This document shows, piece after piece, positions 1 to 9,451 of a DNA stretch of 64,000 nucleotides. The notes below the pieces were generated by a model, which saw only the letters and a program-made list of their open reading frames with translations, was not told the origin of the DNA and did not search any database. Made by a program: the position numbers and the translations under genes. Position 1 is the first letter of the stretch. The number at the start of each line of letters is the position of its first letter. The DNA is from Arthrobacter sp. Alg241-R88 (GTDB lineage: Bacteria; Actinomycetota; Actinomycetes; Actinomycetales; Micrococcaceae). The stretch spans positions 828,092-892,091 of the forward strand of contig NZ_UNRG01000001.1 in assembly GCF_900537115.1 (NCBI RefSeq), written 5' to 3'.

Positions 1-988
1 CCTGGGCGAACTGGTCCCCAAGAATATGGCCATCGCTCTTTCCTTCCCCGTGGGCCGCGCCCTGGCACGGCCACAGCTGATGTTCACCGCCGTGTTCAAA
101 CCCGCCATCGTGGTGCTTAACGGTTTTTCCAATAAGGTCCTGAACGTCTTTGGGCTGGAGGCTAAGGAAGAGATTTCCGGCGCCAGGACACCTGCAGAAC
201 TCTCGTCGCTGGTGCGGCGGTCCGCGGAGATGGGTACGCTCGACGCCGGCACGGCCAACTTCGTGGCACGCACCTTGAACTTCTCGACGCGGACGGCGGC
301 CGATGTTATGACGCCGCGCATCCGGGTGGAAACCATCGAGGCGGACCAGCCGGTCTCCGACATCCTTGCTGCCGCACGCCGGACCGGGTACTCACGTTTC
401 CCGATCATCGGTGAATCCGCAGACGACATCAGGGGGCTGGTCCACGTCAAAAAGGCGGTGGCCGTTCCCTGGGACCGCCGGCAAAACCTGGAAGCCGGGG
501 CCATCATGACGGACGTCCTGCGGGTTCCGGAGACCATCCACCTCGACGCCCTGCTGGCGGAACTCCGCGAGGGCAACCTGCAGCTCGCGATTGTCCTGGA
601 CGAGTACGGTGGAACCGCCGGCATCGCCACCCTCGAGGACCTCGTGGAGGAAATCGTGGGCGAGGTGTCGGACGAGCACGACAAGGTCCGTCCCGGGCTG
701 CTGCAGAGCGCATCGGGCGACTGGTACTTCCCCGGACTGCTCCGCCCGGATGAACTGTCAGAACAAATTTCCGGCCTGACCGTTCCCGATGAGGCGGCCT
801 ACGAAACAGTGGGCGGCTACGTGATGAGCAAGCTCGGCCGGATCGCCATGGTGGGCGACGCCGTCCCCGTGGGCGGCGGAACCCTGAGCGTCACCAGGAT
901 GGACGGCCGGCGGATCGACCGGATCTGTTTCCGGCCGGCGGCACCCGAACCGGAGTCCGGGAACAACGACGACGGGACTGAACGATGA
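1..988 (+). CDS. CNNM/CorC-type membrane protein with CBS pair, 5' partial
   Basis: The reading frame is already open at base 2, where it encodes the conserved GELVPKN motif of CNNM (DUF21) domains, so the true start lies upstream of the window and the ATG at 26 is internal. What follows is the end of the membrane domain, then a CBS pair (motif TRTAADVMTPRIRVE, then a second CBS ending near LEDLVEEIVGEVSDE) and a C-terminal CorC_HlyC domain that ends in an acidic tail. Family members are often labelled hemolysins, but are mostly linked to Mg/Co ion handling at the membrane. The stop overlaps the next paralogue by ATGA, which suggests translational coupling. Confidence 0.9.
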   Translation, partial: LGELVPKNMAIALSFPVGRALARPQLMFTAVFKPAIVVLNGFSNKVLNVFGLEAKEEISGARTPAELSSLVRRSAEMGTLDAGTANFVARTLNFSTRTAADVMTPRIRVETIEADQPVSDILAAARRTGYSRFPIIGESADDIRGLVHVKKAVAVPWDRRQNLEAGAIMTDVLRVPETIHLDALLAELREGNLQLAIVLDEYGGTAGIATLEDLVEEIVGEVSDEHDKVRPGLLQSASGDWYFPGLLRPDELSEQISGLTVPDEAAYETVGGYVMSKLGRIAMVGDAVPVGGGTLSVTRMDGRRIDRICFRPAAPEPESGNNDDGTER

Positions 989-2055
989 GCGACTGGGCCG
1001 GAATACTGTGGCTGGTTGTCCTCCTGTTCGGCAACGCGTTTTTTGTTGCCGCCGAGTTTGCGGTGATGTCAGCGCGGCGCAGCCAGATTGAACCGCTGGC
1101 CGAAGCCGGCTCCAAGCGGGCGCAAACCACCCTCCGGGCCATGGAGAACGTTTCGCTGATGCTCGCGTGCGCCCAGCTGGGCATCACGGTCTGTTCCCTC
1201 CTGATCTTGCTGGTGGCAGAGCCGGCCATTCACCACCTGCTGGCTGTGCCGCTGGAGACGTTGGGCCTGCCGATGGAAGTTGCCGATGTGGCTGCCTTCG
1301 CCGTGGCGCTGATGCTGGTGACGTTCCTGCACGTAACCTTCGGCGAGATGGTGCCGAAGAACATCTCGGTGAGCGTGGCCGACAAGGCAGCACTCTTGCT
1401 CGCCCCGCCGCTGATGTTCGTTGCCCGGCTGGTCCACCCCGTCATCTCCGTTCTTAACTGGTCCGCGAACCACATCCTCAAGCTGCTCCGCATTGAGCCC
1501 AAGGATGAGGTGAACTCCTCCTTCACCCTTGAAGAGGTGCAGTCGATCGTGCAGGAGTCCACACGCCACGGACTGGTGGACGACGATGCCGGGCTCATCA
1601 CCGGCGCGCTCGAATTTTCGGAGTACAGTGCGGCGGACATCATGGTTCCGCTGGAAAAGCTGGTCATGCTGAAGGCAGCCACCACGCCGGTGGAATTTGA
1701 GAAGGCCGTGAGCCGCACCGGATTCTCACGCTTCCCCATGCTTGACGATGACGACCTGCTATACGGCTACCTCCACGTGAAGGACGTCCTGTCCATCCCG
1801 GAGGCGGCCTACGAGCACCCCATCGCCGAAAGCCGGATCAGGTCCCTCGCGAACCTGGCCCTGGACGACGAGATCGAAAAGGCGATGTCAGTGATGCAGC
1901 GCACCGGTTCGCACCTGGCGCGGGTCATCGGCCCCGACGGCAAAACAAAGGGCGTCCTGTTCCTGGAAGACGTGATTGAGCAGCTAGTGGGGGAGATCCG
2001 CGATGCCACCCAGGCCACGGGCGTCCGCAGGCTGGGGCAGCCAAACGGCGCCTGA
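985..2055 (+). CDS. CNNM-domain protein with CBS pair (second paralogue)
   Basis: A 356-residue protein: hydrophobic CNNM domain over about residues 1-180 (including FGEMVPKNISVS), then a CBS pair (from about SAADIMVPLEKLV to LEDVIEQLVGEI). Unlike the upstream partner it ends soon after the CBS pair and lacks the CorC_HlyC C-terminal domain. The ATG overlaps the upstream stop by four bases, so the two are probably co-translated and may work as a pair. The likely role is divalent cation transport or its regulation; the transported ion cannot be read from sequence. A strong hairpin follows the stop immediately. Confidence 0.9.
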   Translation: MSDWAGILWLVVLLFGNAFFVAAEFAVMSARRSQIEPLAEAGSKRAQTTLRAMENVSLMLACAQLGITVCSLLILLVAEPAIHHLLAVPLETLGLPMEVADVAAFAVALMLVTFLHVTFGEMVPKNISVSVADKAALLLAPPLMFVARLVHPVISVLNWSANHILKLLRIEPKDEVNSSFTLEEVQSIVQESTRHGLVDDDAGLITGALEFSEYSAADIMVPLEKLVMLKAATTPVEFEKAVSRTGFSRFPMLDDDDLLYGYLHVKDVLSIPEAAYEHPIAESRIRSLANLALDDEIEKAMSVMQRTGSHLARVIGPDGKTKGVLFLEDVIEQLVGEIRDATQATGVRRLGQPNGA

Positions 2056-2096
2056 CAGGCCGGGTGCCCCAACGTACGGACAGGGCACCCGGCCTG
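2056..2096. terminator. 14-bp perfect stem-loop after CNNM genes
   Basis: Perfect inverted repeat, CAGGCCGGGTGCCC (2056-2069) with its complement at 2083-2096, starting on the base after the upstream stop. No U-tract follows, because the next bases belong to the AT-rich operator. It probably insulates the CNNM genes from the zinc operon. Confidence 0.6.
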
Positions 2097-2137
2097 GCTT
2101 ATACCTAAATAGGAATCATTCCTATTTAGGTATAAGC
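2097..2137. promoter_or_regulatory. Zur/Fur-family operator, 20-bp perfect inverted repeat
   Basis: A 41-base perfect palindrome, two 20-base arms around a single C at 2117, with core TAGGAATCATTCCTA. The AATCATT centre and the one-base spacer fit the Fur-family 7-1-7 pattern and match the centre of actinobacterial Zur boxes as I recall them. It lies 40 bases upstream of the znuA start, and a Fur-family gene closes the same locus. It is far more AT-rich than its surroundings. Zinc-dependent repression of the transporter is the natural inference. Mn or Fe regulation is less likely given the His-rich binding protein. Confidence 0.75.
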
Positions 2138-2176
2138 TTGAGTGGTTCTTTCCGTTCCACCTGAACTGAGGTTTCC

Positions 2177-3163
2177 GTGCGCCGTTTCGCCGCTGCCCGA
2201 ACGTCTTTAGCCGCCCTTGCCGGGCTGGGCCTGATGCTCACCGCCTGCAGCCCGCAGCCCGAGGTGCCGTCCGAAGCTGCGGCCGGAATCAACGTGGTGG
2301 CATCCACCAACGTCTACGGGGACATCGCCACAACAATCGGCGGAGACAAAGTCAGCGTTACGGCCATCATCACCAAGACAAGCCAGGACCCGCATTCCTA
2401 CGAAGCCACTGCGCAGGACCGGTTGGCTGTGTCCAAGGCGGACCTCGTCATCGAAAATGGCGGCGGTTACGACGATTTCCTCCATACCCTGGCGGAGGAC
2501 AGCAACCTTGACGCAGGCAAGGTGCTGAACGCCGTCGAACTCTCCGGCCTGGCTCACCCGGAGGAAGAGGCCTCGGGCGGGGCCACACCCGCTGAATCGC
2601 CGGCAGGGGATGACCACGCGCACGATCACGGCGGGTTGAACGAGCATGTCTGGTACAACTTCGCAGCCATGGGAGAGCTGGCCGATAGCGTTGCCGCCAA
2701 GCTTGGTGAGCTGGAGCCTGCATCCGCCACAACCTTCGAAGCGAACGCTGCTGCCTTCAAGTCCGGGCTGGAGGAACTGGCCGGAAAACTTGAAGGGCTG
2801 AAGGCCGGAGCGGCCGGGGACCAGGTGGCTGTCACCGAGCCGGTGCCCGTGTACCTGCTCGAAGCTGCAGGCCTGGAGAACGCTACGCCTGAGGACTACA
2901 CTGCTGCGATTGAGGAAGGCTCCGACGTTCCGCCGGCCGTCCTCAAGGCCGCAACCGACCTGGTGACCTCCAAGTCTGTCCGGTTCCTGGCCTACAACGG
3001 GCAGACCGAAGGTCCGCAGACCGAAGCGCTGAAGCAGGCCGCCGAAGTGGCAGGGGTTCCGGTGGTCGATTTCAGTGAAACGCTGCCGGAGGGCAAGACC
3101 TACGTGCAGTGGATGACGGACAATGTGAACAACGTCAGCAAAGTTCTGGAGAAGAATAGTTGA
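2177..3163 (+). CDS. znuA: Zinc ABC transporter substrate-binding lipoprotein
   Basis: 328 residues starting at GTG, with GAGG six bases upstream. It has a lipoprotein signal with lipobox LTAC, so Cys24 should be lipidated and the protein anchored outside the membrane. The mature part is a cluster A-I (TroA/ZnuA) fold: VVASTNVYGDIA near residue 40 and the metal-ligand motif DPHSYE with His73. A short His/Asp loop (His147, 149, 151, 157) is typical of zinc rather than manganese binders. It heads an operon with the ATPase and permease and sits behind the 2097-2137 operator. Confidence 0.88.
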   Translation: MRRFAAARTSLAALAGLGLMLTACSPQPEVPSEAAAGINVVASTNVYGDIATTIGGDKVSVTAIITKTSQDPHSYEATAQDRLAVSKADLVIENGGGYDDFLHTLAEDSNLDAGKVLNAVELSGLAHPEEEASGGATPAESPAGDDHAHDHGGLNEHVWYNFAAMGELADSVAAKLGELEPASATTFEANAAAFKSGLEELAGKLEGLKAGAAGDQVAVTEPVPVYLLEAAGLENATPEDYTAAIEEGSDVPPAVLKAATDLVTSKSVRFLAYNGQTEGPQTEALKQAAEVAGVPVVDFSETLPEGKTYVQWMTDNVNNVSKVLEKNS

Positions 3164-3975
3164 AACCCGTGGTCAGCCTCACCGGGGCGTCCCTTGCATT
3201 CGGAAAGCGGACGCTCTGGGAGGATCTGGACCTGGAAATCAGGCCCGGCGAGTTCTTTGCCGTGCTCGGCCCCAACGGCAGCGGCAAGACAAGTTTTTTG
3301 AAGGTCCTGCTGGGTCTCCAGGACCTGCACCGGGGCAAAGCCAGCCTTGGCGGGCACCCCGTTGAGCGCGGCAGCAGCCTGATTGGCTACATCCCCCAGC
3401 AAAAGTCTTTCGCCCGGGATACGCCCATGCGTGCCCGGGACCTGGTGGGCCTGGGGGTTGACGGCCACCGCTGGGGGCTCCGCCTGTCCTCGGCCAAGGC
3501 GAACCGCAGGATTGACGAGCTCCTTGAACTGGTGGGGGCAACGGAGTACGCCAAGGTTCCGGTGGGCCAGCTCTCCGGCGGCGAGCAGCAGCGGCTCCGT
3601 GTGGCCCAGGCACTCGCCACCCACCCCAAAGTCCTCCTGTGCGACGAACCACTGCTCTCCCTTGACCTGCACCACCAGCAGGCAGTCAGCGCACTGATTA
3701 ACAAACAATGCCACGAGCAAAACAGCGCCGTGGTGTTTGTCACCCACGAGATCAACCCCGTGATCGACTACGTGGACCGGGTGCTCTACCTGGCCGGCGG
3801 GCGCTTTAGGGTGGGCACCCCGGAGGAAGTGATGACCACGGAAGTACTTTCGGATCTCTATGGCAGCCACGTTGAGGTGATCCACGCCAACGGGCGCATC
3901 GTGGTGGTGGGCCTGCCGGATGCCACCACGCATCATCACGCGGAAGCCCATGCCCTTGCCGGAGAGGTTGCCTGA
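3160..3975 (+). CDS. znuC: Zinc ABC transporter ATP-binding protein
   Basis: 271 residues with a TTG start overlapping the znuA stop (TTGA). It shows Walker A GPNGSGKT at residues 37-44, a Q-loop (IGYIPQQKSF), signature LSGGEQQR and Walker B VLLCDEPLLSLD, followed by the switch His in FVTHE. It is a cytoplasmic ATPase that powers import through the adjacent permease. The tail carries a small His cluster (ATTHHHAEAHA), which might bind metal. Confidence 0.88.
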   Translation: MKPVVSLTGASLAFGKRTLWEDLDLEIRPGEFFAVLGPNGSGKTSFLKVLLGLQDLHRGKASLGGHPVERGSSLIGYIPQQKSFARDTPMRARDLVGLGVDGHRWGLRLSSAKANRRIDELLELVGATEYAKVPVGQLSGGEQQRLRVAQALATHPKVLLCDEPLLSLDLHHQQAVSALINKQCHEQNSAVVFVTHEINPVIDYVDRVLYLAGGRFRVGTPEEVMTTEVLSDLYGSHVEVIHANGRIVVVGLPDATTHHHAEAHALAGEVA

Positions 3976-4850
3976 TGGACGCCGACAGCATTATTGGTGC
4001 GATCTTCAGCTTCGAGAACTACGGCGAGTTGCTGGTCCTGGTCCAGAACTCGATTTGGGCAGGAGCAGTCCTGGGCCTGCTCGGCGGGCTGGTGGGGACG
4101 TTCGTTATGAAGCGCGACCTGGCGTTTGCCGTGCACGGAATTTCCGAACTGTCCTTCGCCGGCGCCGCCTTTGCCCTGCTGATCGGGGCTGACATCGTTT
4201 TTGGTTCCCTGATCGGCTCTGTGGCCGCAGCGCTGCTGCTGGGCCTGATGGGGGTAAGGGCCAGGGACAAGAACTCAATCATCGGCGTGATTATGCCGTT
4301 CGGGCTCGGCCTCGGGATCCTGTTCCTGTCCCTGTATGAGGGCCGCGCGGCGAACAAGTTTGGACTTTTGACCGGGCAGATCGTTTCGGTTGACACCGTG
4401 CAGCTTCAGGCCCTGGCCGGAACCGCGGTGGTGGTGATGGTGGTCCTCGGGGCCATCTGGCGGCCACTGAACTTTGCCAGTGTGGATCCGGAACTGGCCG
4501 AGGCCCGGGGCGTTCCTGTCCGGACGCTCGCCATCGTTTTTATGGTCCTGCTGGGAATCAGTGTGGCTCTTTCCATCCAGGTGGTGGGAGCCCTGCTCGT
4601 GCTCGCACTCCTGATCACACCGGCTGCCGCCGCCCTGCGGGTGACTTCCTCTCCGGTAGCGGTGGTCGTGCTCAGCGTGGCGTTCGCCATGACGGCGACC
4701 GTCGGCGGAATCCTGCTGGCCCTTGGCGGCCGCATCCCTATCAGCCCCTACGTCACCACGTTGTCGTTCCTGATCTATGTGGTATGCCGCGTGATCGGGT
4801 CCGTCCGGTCCTCCCGGGGCATCAACGGCAGGGTACTACAGGCGCACTGA
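3975..4850 (+). CDS. znuB: Zinc ABC transporter permease
   Basis: 291 residues, almost entirely hydrophobic, with about eight predicted membrane helices, as in the ABC-3 (ZnuB/TroC) permease family. Recognisable segments are FVMKRDLAFAVHGISELSFAGAAFALL near the N-terminus and LLVLALLITPAAAALRVT in the second half. The ATG overlaps the znuC stop by one base (TGATG). Together with znuA and znuC it completes a high-affinity zinc importer. Confidence 0.88.
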   Translation: MDADSIIGAIFSFENYGELLVLVQNSIWAGAVLGLLGGLVGTFVMKRDLAFAVHGISELSFAGAAFALLIGADIVFGSLIGSVAAALLLGLMGVRARDKNSIIGVIMPFGLGLGILFLSLYEGRAANKFGLLTGQIVSVDTVQLQALAGTAVVVMVVLGAIWRPLNFASVDPELAEARGVPVRTLAIVFMVLLGISVALSIQVVGALLVLALLITPAAAALRVTSSPVAVVVLSVAFAMTATVGGILLALGGRIPISPYVTTLSFLIYVVCRVIGSVRSSRGINGRVLQAH

Positions 4851-4919
4851 TCCTGCTAAGCACTTGCCCTCCATCCGCACGGGGCCAGCAGCAGGGAGAG
4901 CTCCCGACGCCGGGCCCTC

Positions 4920-5438
4920 CTAAAGCTTGCCGGCGGCCCTGAGTGCCGAGCAGTCCGGGCACAACCCAAAGATCTCGACCGTGTGCGCTACCTCGGTGTA
5001 CCCGTGTTCGCTGGCTGTGCGGGCTGCCCACGTTTCCACGGCCGGAGCTTCCACCTCGACGGCTTTGCCGCAGTTCCGGCACAGGAGGTGGTGGTGGTGG
5101 CCGGTGACGGCACAGCGGCGGTATACCGCTTCGCCTTCGCCATTGCGCAGTACGTCCACCAGCCCCTCGTCGGCAAGGGATTGGAGGATCCGGTAGGCCG
5201 TGGCGAGGGACACCGATACGCCCTGGTTCTGCAGGATGCGGTAGAGCTCCTGCGTGCTGACAAAATCGTCCAGTTCATCAAGGGCTGCGCTCACCGCCAG
5301 CCTCTGCTTGGTGACGCGCTGTTCCTTGCCGGCAGCAGGACCGGACGCTCCGGCAGAACCGGCAACCGCCCGTGTGGTGCCGCCCGAAGCCGGGGCAGAA
5401 GCGGGCTTGGTGGAATCAGCCTTGGTGCCGAACGGCAT
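4920..5438 (-). CDS. zur: Fur-family metalloregulator, probably Zur
   Basis: About 172 residues from the chosen ATG at 5438; the frame is open to 5477, so a 13-residue longer form is possible. After an Ala/Ser/Gly-rich head of about 35 residues comes a winged helix (RVTKQRLAVSAALDEL, STQELYRILQ). The dimerization domain follows, with the metal-site stretch TGHHHHLLCRNCGKAVEVE and a closing CPDC, giving two CxxC pairs for structural zinc. It is convergent with the zinc transporter and probably represses it through the 2097-2137 palindrome. Pairing with znuABC favours Zur over Fur or PerR. Confidence 0.85.
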   Translation of the reverse strand: MPFGTKADSTKPASAPASGGTTRAVAGSAGASGPAAGKEQRVTKQRLAVSAALDELDDFVSTQELYRILQNQGVSVSLATAYRILQSLADEGLVDVLRNGEGEAVYRRCAVTGHHHHLLCRNCGKAVEVEAPAVETWAARTASEHGYTEVAHTVEIFGLCPDCSALRAAGKL

Positions 5439-5533
5439 GGATGAACTCGCTTCCCTCAGGATGGTGGCAAAGATCAAGATTACCAGCCGGAGCTTCGTGG
5501 ACAGGGGTTCGTGCCGGACCCTAGGCTGGCGCT

Positions 5534-6190
5534 ATGAAGCTGACCAAATACACCCATGCCTGTGTCCGGCTCGAGAAGGACAGCCGGATCATCGTGCTGG
5601 ATCCCGGGACATTTTCGGAATCGGCTGAGGCCCTGGCAGGTGCCGAAGCAGTGATGGTCACGCACGAACATGGCGACCATATCGACGTTCCCGTAGTGGT
5701 GGCTGCCTTAAAGGGCAACACGGACCTGGCCGTTTTTGCCCCTGCCGGCGTTGCCGACAACCTGCGCAAGGAAGCTCCCGAAGCCGCGGCCCGTATCAAT
5801 ACGGTCGACCCCGGGTCATCCTTCGAAGTGGCCGGCTTCGAGGTCCGCAGCTTTGGCGGACAGCACGCCTTGATCCACCCGCAGATCCCCGTTGTGGCCA
5901 ACGTCGGCTACCTCCTGGACGGAAACGTGTACCACCCGGGCGATTCGTTTGTTATTCCTGACGGCATCAGCGTGCAAACACTCCTCGTTCCCCTTCATGC
6001 GCCATGGAGCAAGGCCGCCGAGGTGGTGGACTTCGTGATCGGCGTCCGCGCACCCCGCGCCTTCCAGATCCATGACGGACTGCTCAATGACGCTGGCCTG
6101 AAAATTGTGGAGGGCCATGTCAAGAGGCTCGGCGCCAAATACGGTACGGAGTATCAGCACCTGGCCGCACGGGAGTCCGTGGAAATCTAG
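5534..6190 (+). CDS. Metallo-beta-lactamase-fold hydrolase
   Basis: 218 residues with the metal-binding motif THEHGDH (His44, His46, Asp48, His49) and a later GD (HPGDSF) that also belongs to the fold. The size and the start ([13 protein letters not shown]) fit small UPF0173/UlaG-like hydrolases. The substrate is unknown. It diverges from the zur gene and its stop overlaps the convergent downstream gene at CTAG. Confidence 0.8.
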   Translation: MKLTKYTHACVRLEKDSRIIVLDPGTFSESAEALAGAEAVMVTHEHGDHIDVPVVVAALKGNTDLAVFAPAGVADNLRKEAPEAAARINTVDPGSSFEVAGFEVRSFGGQHALIHPQIPVVANVGYLLDGNVYHPGDSFVIPDGISVQTLLVPLHAPWSKAAEVVDFVIGVRAPRAFQIHDGLLNDAGLKIVEGHVKRLGAKYGTEYQHLAARESVEI

Positions 6191-7278
6191 ACCTCTGCGC
6201 CGTCCCAGCTGCCGGTGTCGAAGAACCGCCGGATCACCGCTTCATACGGCGCAGGGTCCAAGCCATGCGAAGCCAACCAGTCCGGGTGGTAGTAGTTGCC
6301 TGCGTAGCGCTCGCCGCCGTCGCACATGAGCGAGACGATGCTGCCCTTCCGGCCCTCCGCGATCATTCCGGCAATGACCTGCCACACGCCCCAGAGGTTG
6401 GTGCCGGTAGAGGGGCCGGCGTGGAGTCCGGCGAGCGCGTGCAGGTGGCGCATGGCGGCGACCGATGCTGCGTCCGGAACCTGGATCATGTGGTCGATCA
6501 CGGATGGCACGAAGCTGGGCTCCATCCTCGGCCGGCCGATGCCCTCGATCCTGGATGGCAGGCCGGTGGCCGGGCCGGAGGTGTTACCGCGCCAGCCCGG
6601 GTAGAAGGCTGAGTTCTCCGGGTCCACCACCAGAAGCCGCGTGGGATGGCTGTGGTAACGGAGGTACCTCCCGATCGTTGCGCTGGTGCCGCCCGTCCCT
6701 GCGCCCACTACAATCCAGTCCGGGATGGGATGTTCCTCCAGTTCGAGCTGGCCGAAGATGGACTCCGCGATGTTGTTGTTTCCGCGCCAGTCCGTTGCCC
6801 GCTCCGCGTAGGTGAACTGGTCCATGTAGTGCCCGCCGCAGGTGGCGGCGACTTCCTCCGCCGTCGCATAGACCTCGGAGGCGTGGTCCACCAGGAGGCA
6901 TGCGCCGCCGAACTGCTCGATCAGGGCAATTTTTTCGGCGCTGGTGGTGCGCGCCATGACGGCGATGAACGGCAGCCCCAGGAGCTGGGCAAAATACGCT
7001 TCGGACACGGCGGTGCTGCCGCTGGAGGCCTCAACAATGGTGGTGTCTTCCCTGATCCAGCCGTTGACCAGCCCGAACAGGAACAGGGAGCGCGCCAGCC
7101 GGTGTTTGAGGGAGCCGGTACGGTGCGTGGACTCATCCTTCAAATAGAGCTGTACACCCCAGTGCTCCGGGAGGGGCACCGAGTAGAGGTGTGTATCTGC
7201 GGAGCGGTTGTTTTCTGCCGTGATTTTCCGGATGGCTTCATCGGCCCAGTCCCGGCCCGCGGTGCGCTCGATCTTCAC
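6187..7278 (-). CDS. PLP-dependent cysteine synthase-family enzyme, Cds1-like
   Basis: 363 residues of the fold-type II PLP family. The likely Schiff-base lysine is Lys58 in TGSLKHR. A substrate-loop motif [12 protein letters not shown] and a glycine-rich phosphate loop ([15 protein letters not shown]) follow. Actinobacterial homologues of this length are annotated as L-cysteine desulfhydrase Cds1, releasing sulfide, pyruvate and ammonia. O-acetylserine-type synthase activity cannot be excluded. It is divergent from a sulfurtransferase gene with about 73 bases between the starts, which fits a sulfur-metabolism pairing. Confidence 0.8.
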   Translation of the reverse strand: MKIERTAGRDWADEAIRKITAENNRSADTHLYSVPLPEHWGVQLYLKDESTHRTGSLKHRLARSLFLFGLVNGWIREDTTIVEASSGSTAVSEAYFAQLLGLPFIAVMARTTSAEKIALIEQFGGACLLVDHASEVYATAEEVAATCGGHYMDQFTYAERATDWRGNNNIAESIFGQLELEEHPIPDWIVVGAGTGGTSATIGRYLRYHSHPTRLLVVDPENSAFYPGWRGNTSGPATGLPSRIEGIGRPRMEPSFVPSVIDHMIQVPDAASVAAMRHLHALAGLHAGPSTGTNLWGVWQVIAGMIAEGRKGSIVSLMCDGGERYAGNYYHPDWLASHGLDPAPYEAVIRRFFDTGSWDGAEV

Positions 7279-7351
7279 CGCACCAGCCTACCCGCGGCCG
7301 CCGGAGCTGCCGTTAGAGTGGGAGCGTTGGCTGCCCACCGGAAGGAGCACG

Positions 7352-8263
7352 ATGAATCCCCTCATGGATGTTTCGGCGCTGGAAAAGCGCCTGGCTGCCG
7401 GCATGCGCACGGTGCTGCTGGACGTGCGCTGGGCGCTGGGGGACCCGCACGGCCACGACCACTACCTGCAGGGGCACCTGCCGGGCGCCGTCTTCGTTGA
7501 CCTGGCCGCCGAACTTGCAGACCCTGCAGCTTCCGAGCGGGGCAGGCACCCGCTGCCAACTCCCGGCGCCTTGCAGGAAGCGGCGAGGCGCTGGGGCATC
7601 ACCCGGGGCGATGTTGTGGTGGCCTACGATGACAGCGCCAATATGGCGGCCGCACGGGCGTGGTGGATGCTGCGGAACGCCGGCGTTCGCGAGGTCTACC
7701 TGCTCGACGGCGGCCTGGCAGCGTGGCGTGCGGCCGGCTTGCCGATCGACCAGGGCGAGGTCAGGGCCAGTCCCGGTAACGTCACCCTGGCAGACGGACA
7801 GATGCCGGTCCTTGGGGCAGCCGATGTAACCGGCTGGTTGGAGGCCGGGATCCTTACGTCTGGTCCAGCTTCGGAGAGAATTCTGCTCGACGCGAGGGCC
7901 GGAGAACGGTACCGCGGCGACATTGAGCCTGTTGATCCCCGCGCAGGCCATATCCCTGGTGCAGTCAGCGCTCCAACCACCGGGAACGTGGACGGTGCGG
8001 GCCGCTTCCTGCCTCCCGCCGAGTTGCGCCGGCGCTTCGAATCGCTGGGCATCACCGACGACAGCCGGGTGGGCGTCTACTGCGGTTCCGGGGTCACGGC
8101 AGCCCACCAGGTGGCAGCCCTTGAGCTCGCCGGATTCCGTGCTGCCCTCTATCCCGGGTCCTTCTCAGAGTGGTCCAGTAATGCCAATTTGCCTGTGGTG
8201 ACGGGACCGGAACCCGGCGGCGGCGGGCCGGCTGAGTGGAAACATGGCGAGGCTGAAGGGTAG
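7352..8263 (+). CDS. Two-domain rhodanese-type sulfurtransferase
   Basis: 303 residues from the ATG at 7352, chosen because GAAGGAG lies just upstream; the frame is open further 5' but without a ribosome site. It has two rhodanese domains. The first lacks a catalytic Cys (VVAYDDSANMAAARAWW). The second carries the active loop YCGSGVTA. CGSGVTA-type loops are common in thiosulfate or 3-mercaptopyruvate sulfurtransferases, and which donor is used cannot be told here. Divergence from the Cds1-like gene suggests a shared role in cysteine and sulfide handling. Confidence 0.85.
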   Translation: MNPLMDVSALEKRLAAGMRTVLLDVRWALGDPHGHDHYLQGHLPGAVFVDLAAELADPAASERGRHPLPTPGALQEAARRWGITRGDVVVAYDDSANMAAARAWWMLRNAGVREVYLLDGGLAAWRAAGLPIDQGEVRASPGNVTLADGQMPVLGAADVTGWLEAGILTSGPASERILLDARAGERYRGDIEPVDPRAGHIPGAVSAPTTGNVDGAGRFLPPAELRRRFESLGITDDSRVGVYCGSGVTAAHQVAALELAGFRAALYPGSFSEWSSNANLPVVTGPEPGGGGPAEWKHGEAEG

Positions 8264-8272
8264 CGTCGCACT

Positions 8273-9451
8273 ATGACTCCTGGACGTCCCGTGCCGCCGC
8301 CCCTCGCAAAACCTGTCACCCCCAAACCTGCCGCTCCTGCACCAGCCGGCTCTGGCGTTATTGCCTCCAACGACGGCGTCCTGGCCGCCGCTTACGGTGC
8401 AACGTCTCCGGACAGCGGGCTGGTGCCGCTGACCCTTGCCCGGCGCACTCCCGGGGCGGACGACGTCGAAATCGCCATTGAGTTTTGCGGGCTGTGCCAT
8501 TCCGATGTCCACGCTGTGCGTGGTGAGTGGGGCGGCCAGAGCTGGCCGCTTGTGCCCGGCCACGAAATCGTGGGTACTGTCAGCCGGGTCGGGTCAGCGG
8601 TCACCGACTTCGTGCCCGGGGACCGCGTGGGCGTGGGCTGCATGGTGGATTCCTGCCGCGAGTGCGAAAGCTGCCTGGACGGGCTGGAACAGTACTGCGA
8701 AAACGGGATGACCGCCACGTACGGTGCAGTGGACCGGCGGAACGGCGGTTCCCTGACGCAGGGCGGCTATTCCTCCTCCGTGGTGGTGGACCGCCGCTAT
8801 GTCCTTCGGGTGCCTGAATCCCTGGATCCCGCCGCCGTCGCACCGTTGCTGTGTGCAGGGGTCACGACGTTTTCGCCCCTGCGGCATTTCGACGTCGAAG
8901 AAGGCGATGTGGTGGGTGTGGTGGGGCTGGGCGGACTCGGCCACATGGGCGTCAAGCTCGCCAAAGCCATGGGAGCCAAGGTGGTGGTGTTCACCACGTC
9001 CGAATCCAAGGTGCCGGCCGCCCTTGAACTGGGCGCCGACGAGGTAGTTTTGTCCCGTGATGAGGCAGCGATGGACGCCGCCAACCGCACCATCGACCTG
9101 ATCATCGACACCGTCGCAGCCCCGCACGACCTGAACCCGCTGTTCCGCACCCTGCGCGTGGACGGTGCACTCTTCCAGCTCGGCCTTCCGTCCGAAGCTA
9201 TGCCGCCCGTGAACCCTCGGGCGCTGATCCGGCGCCGGATAGCCTATGCCGGCTCCTTGATCGGAGGCATTGCCGAAACCCAGGAAATGCTGGACTTCTG
9301 CGCAGAGCACGGCGTTGTTGCGGACGTTGAAGTGGTCCGGGCAGACCAGCTGAACGAGGCCTACGACCGAATGGTCGCGGGCGATGTGAAATACCGGTTT
9401 GTGCTGGACACCAGTACCCTGCAGGTGCCCGCCAAGGAGGCAGACGCATGA
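8273..9451 (+). CDS. Zinc-dependent NAD(P) alcohol dehydrogenase (YahK/cinnamyl type)
   Basis: 392 residues of the medium-chain dehydrogenase family. Catalytic zinc ligands are in FCGLCHSDVH and PGHEIVG, four structural-zinc cysteines in CRECESCLDGLEQYC, and the Rossmann motif is GLGGLGHMGVKLA. The fold matches broad-specificity NADP aldehyde reductases such as YahK. The first 30 or so residues are an unusual Pro/Ala-rich lead (PVPPPLAKPVTPKPAAPAPA). The ribosome site for ATG 8273 is poorly spaced, so a later start is possible. It is coupled to the HIT gene by an ATGA overlap. Confidence 0.85.
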   Translation: MTPGRPVPPPLAKPVTPKPAAPAPAGSGVIASNDGVLAAAYGATSPDSGLVPLTLARRTPGADDVEIAIEFCGLCHSDVHAVRGEWGGQSWPLVPGHEIVGTVSRVGSAVTDFVPGDRVGVGCMVDSCRECESCLDGLEQYCENGMTATYGAVDRRNGGSLTQGGYSSSVVVDRRYVLRVPESLDPAAVAPLLCAGVTTFSPLRHFDVEEGDVVGVVGLGGLGHMGVKLAKAMGAKVVVFTTSESKVPAALELGADEVVLSRDEAAMDAANRTIDLIIDTVAAPHDLNPLFRTLRVDGALFQLGLPSEAMPPVNPRALIRRRIAYAGSLIGGIAETQEMLDFCAEHGVVADVEVVRADQLNEAYDRMVAGDVKYRFVLDTSTLQVPAKEADA

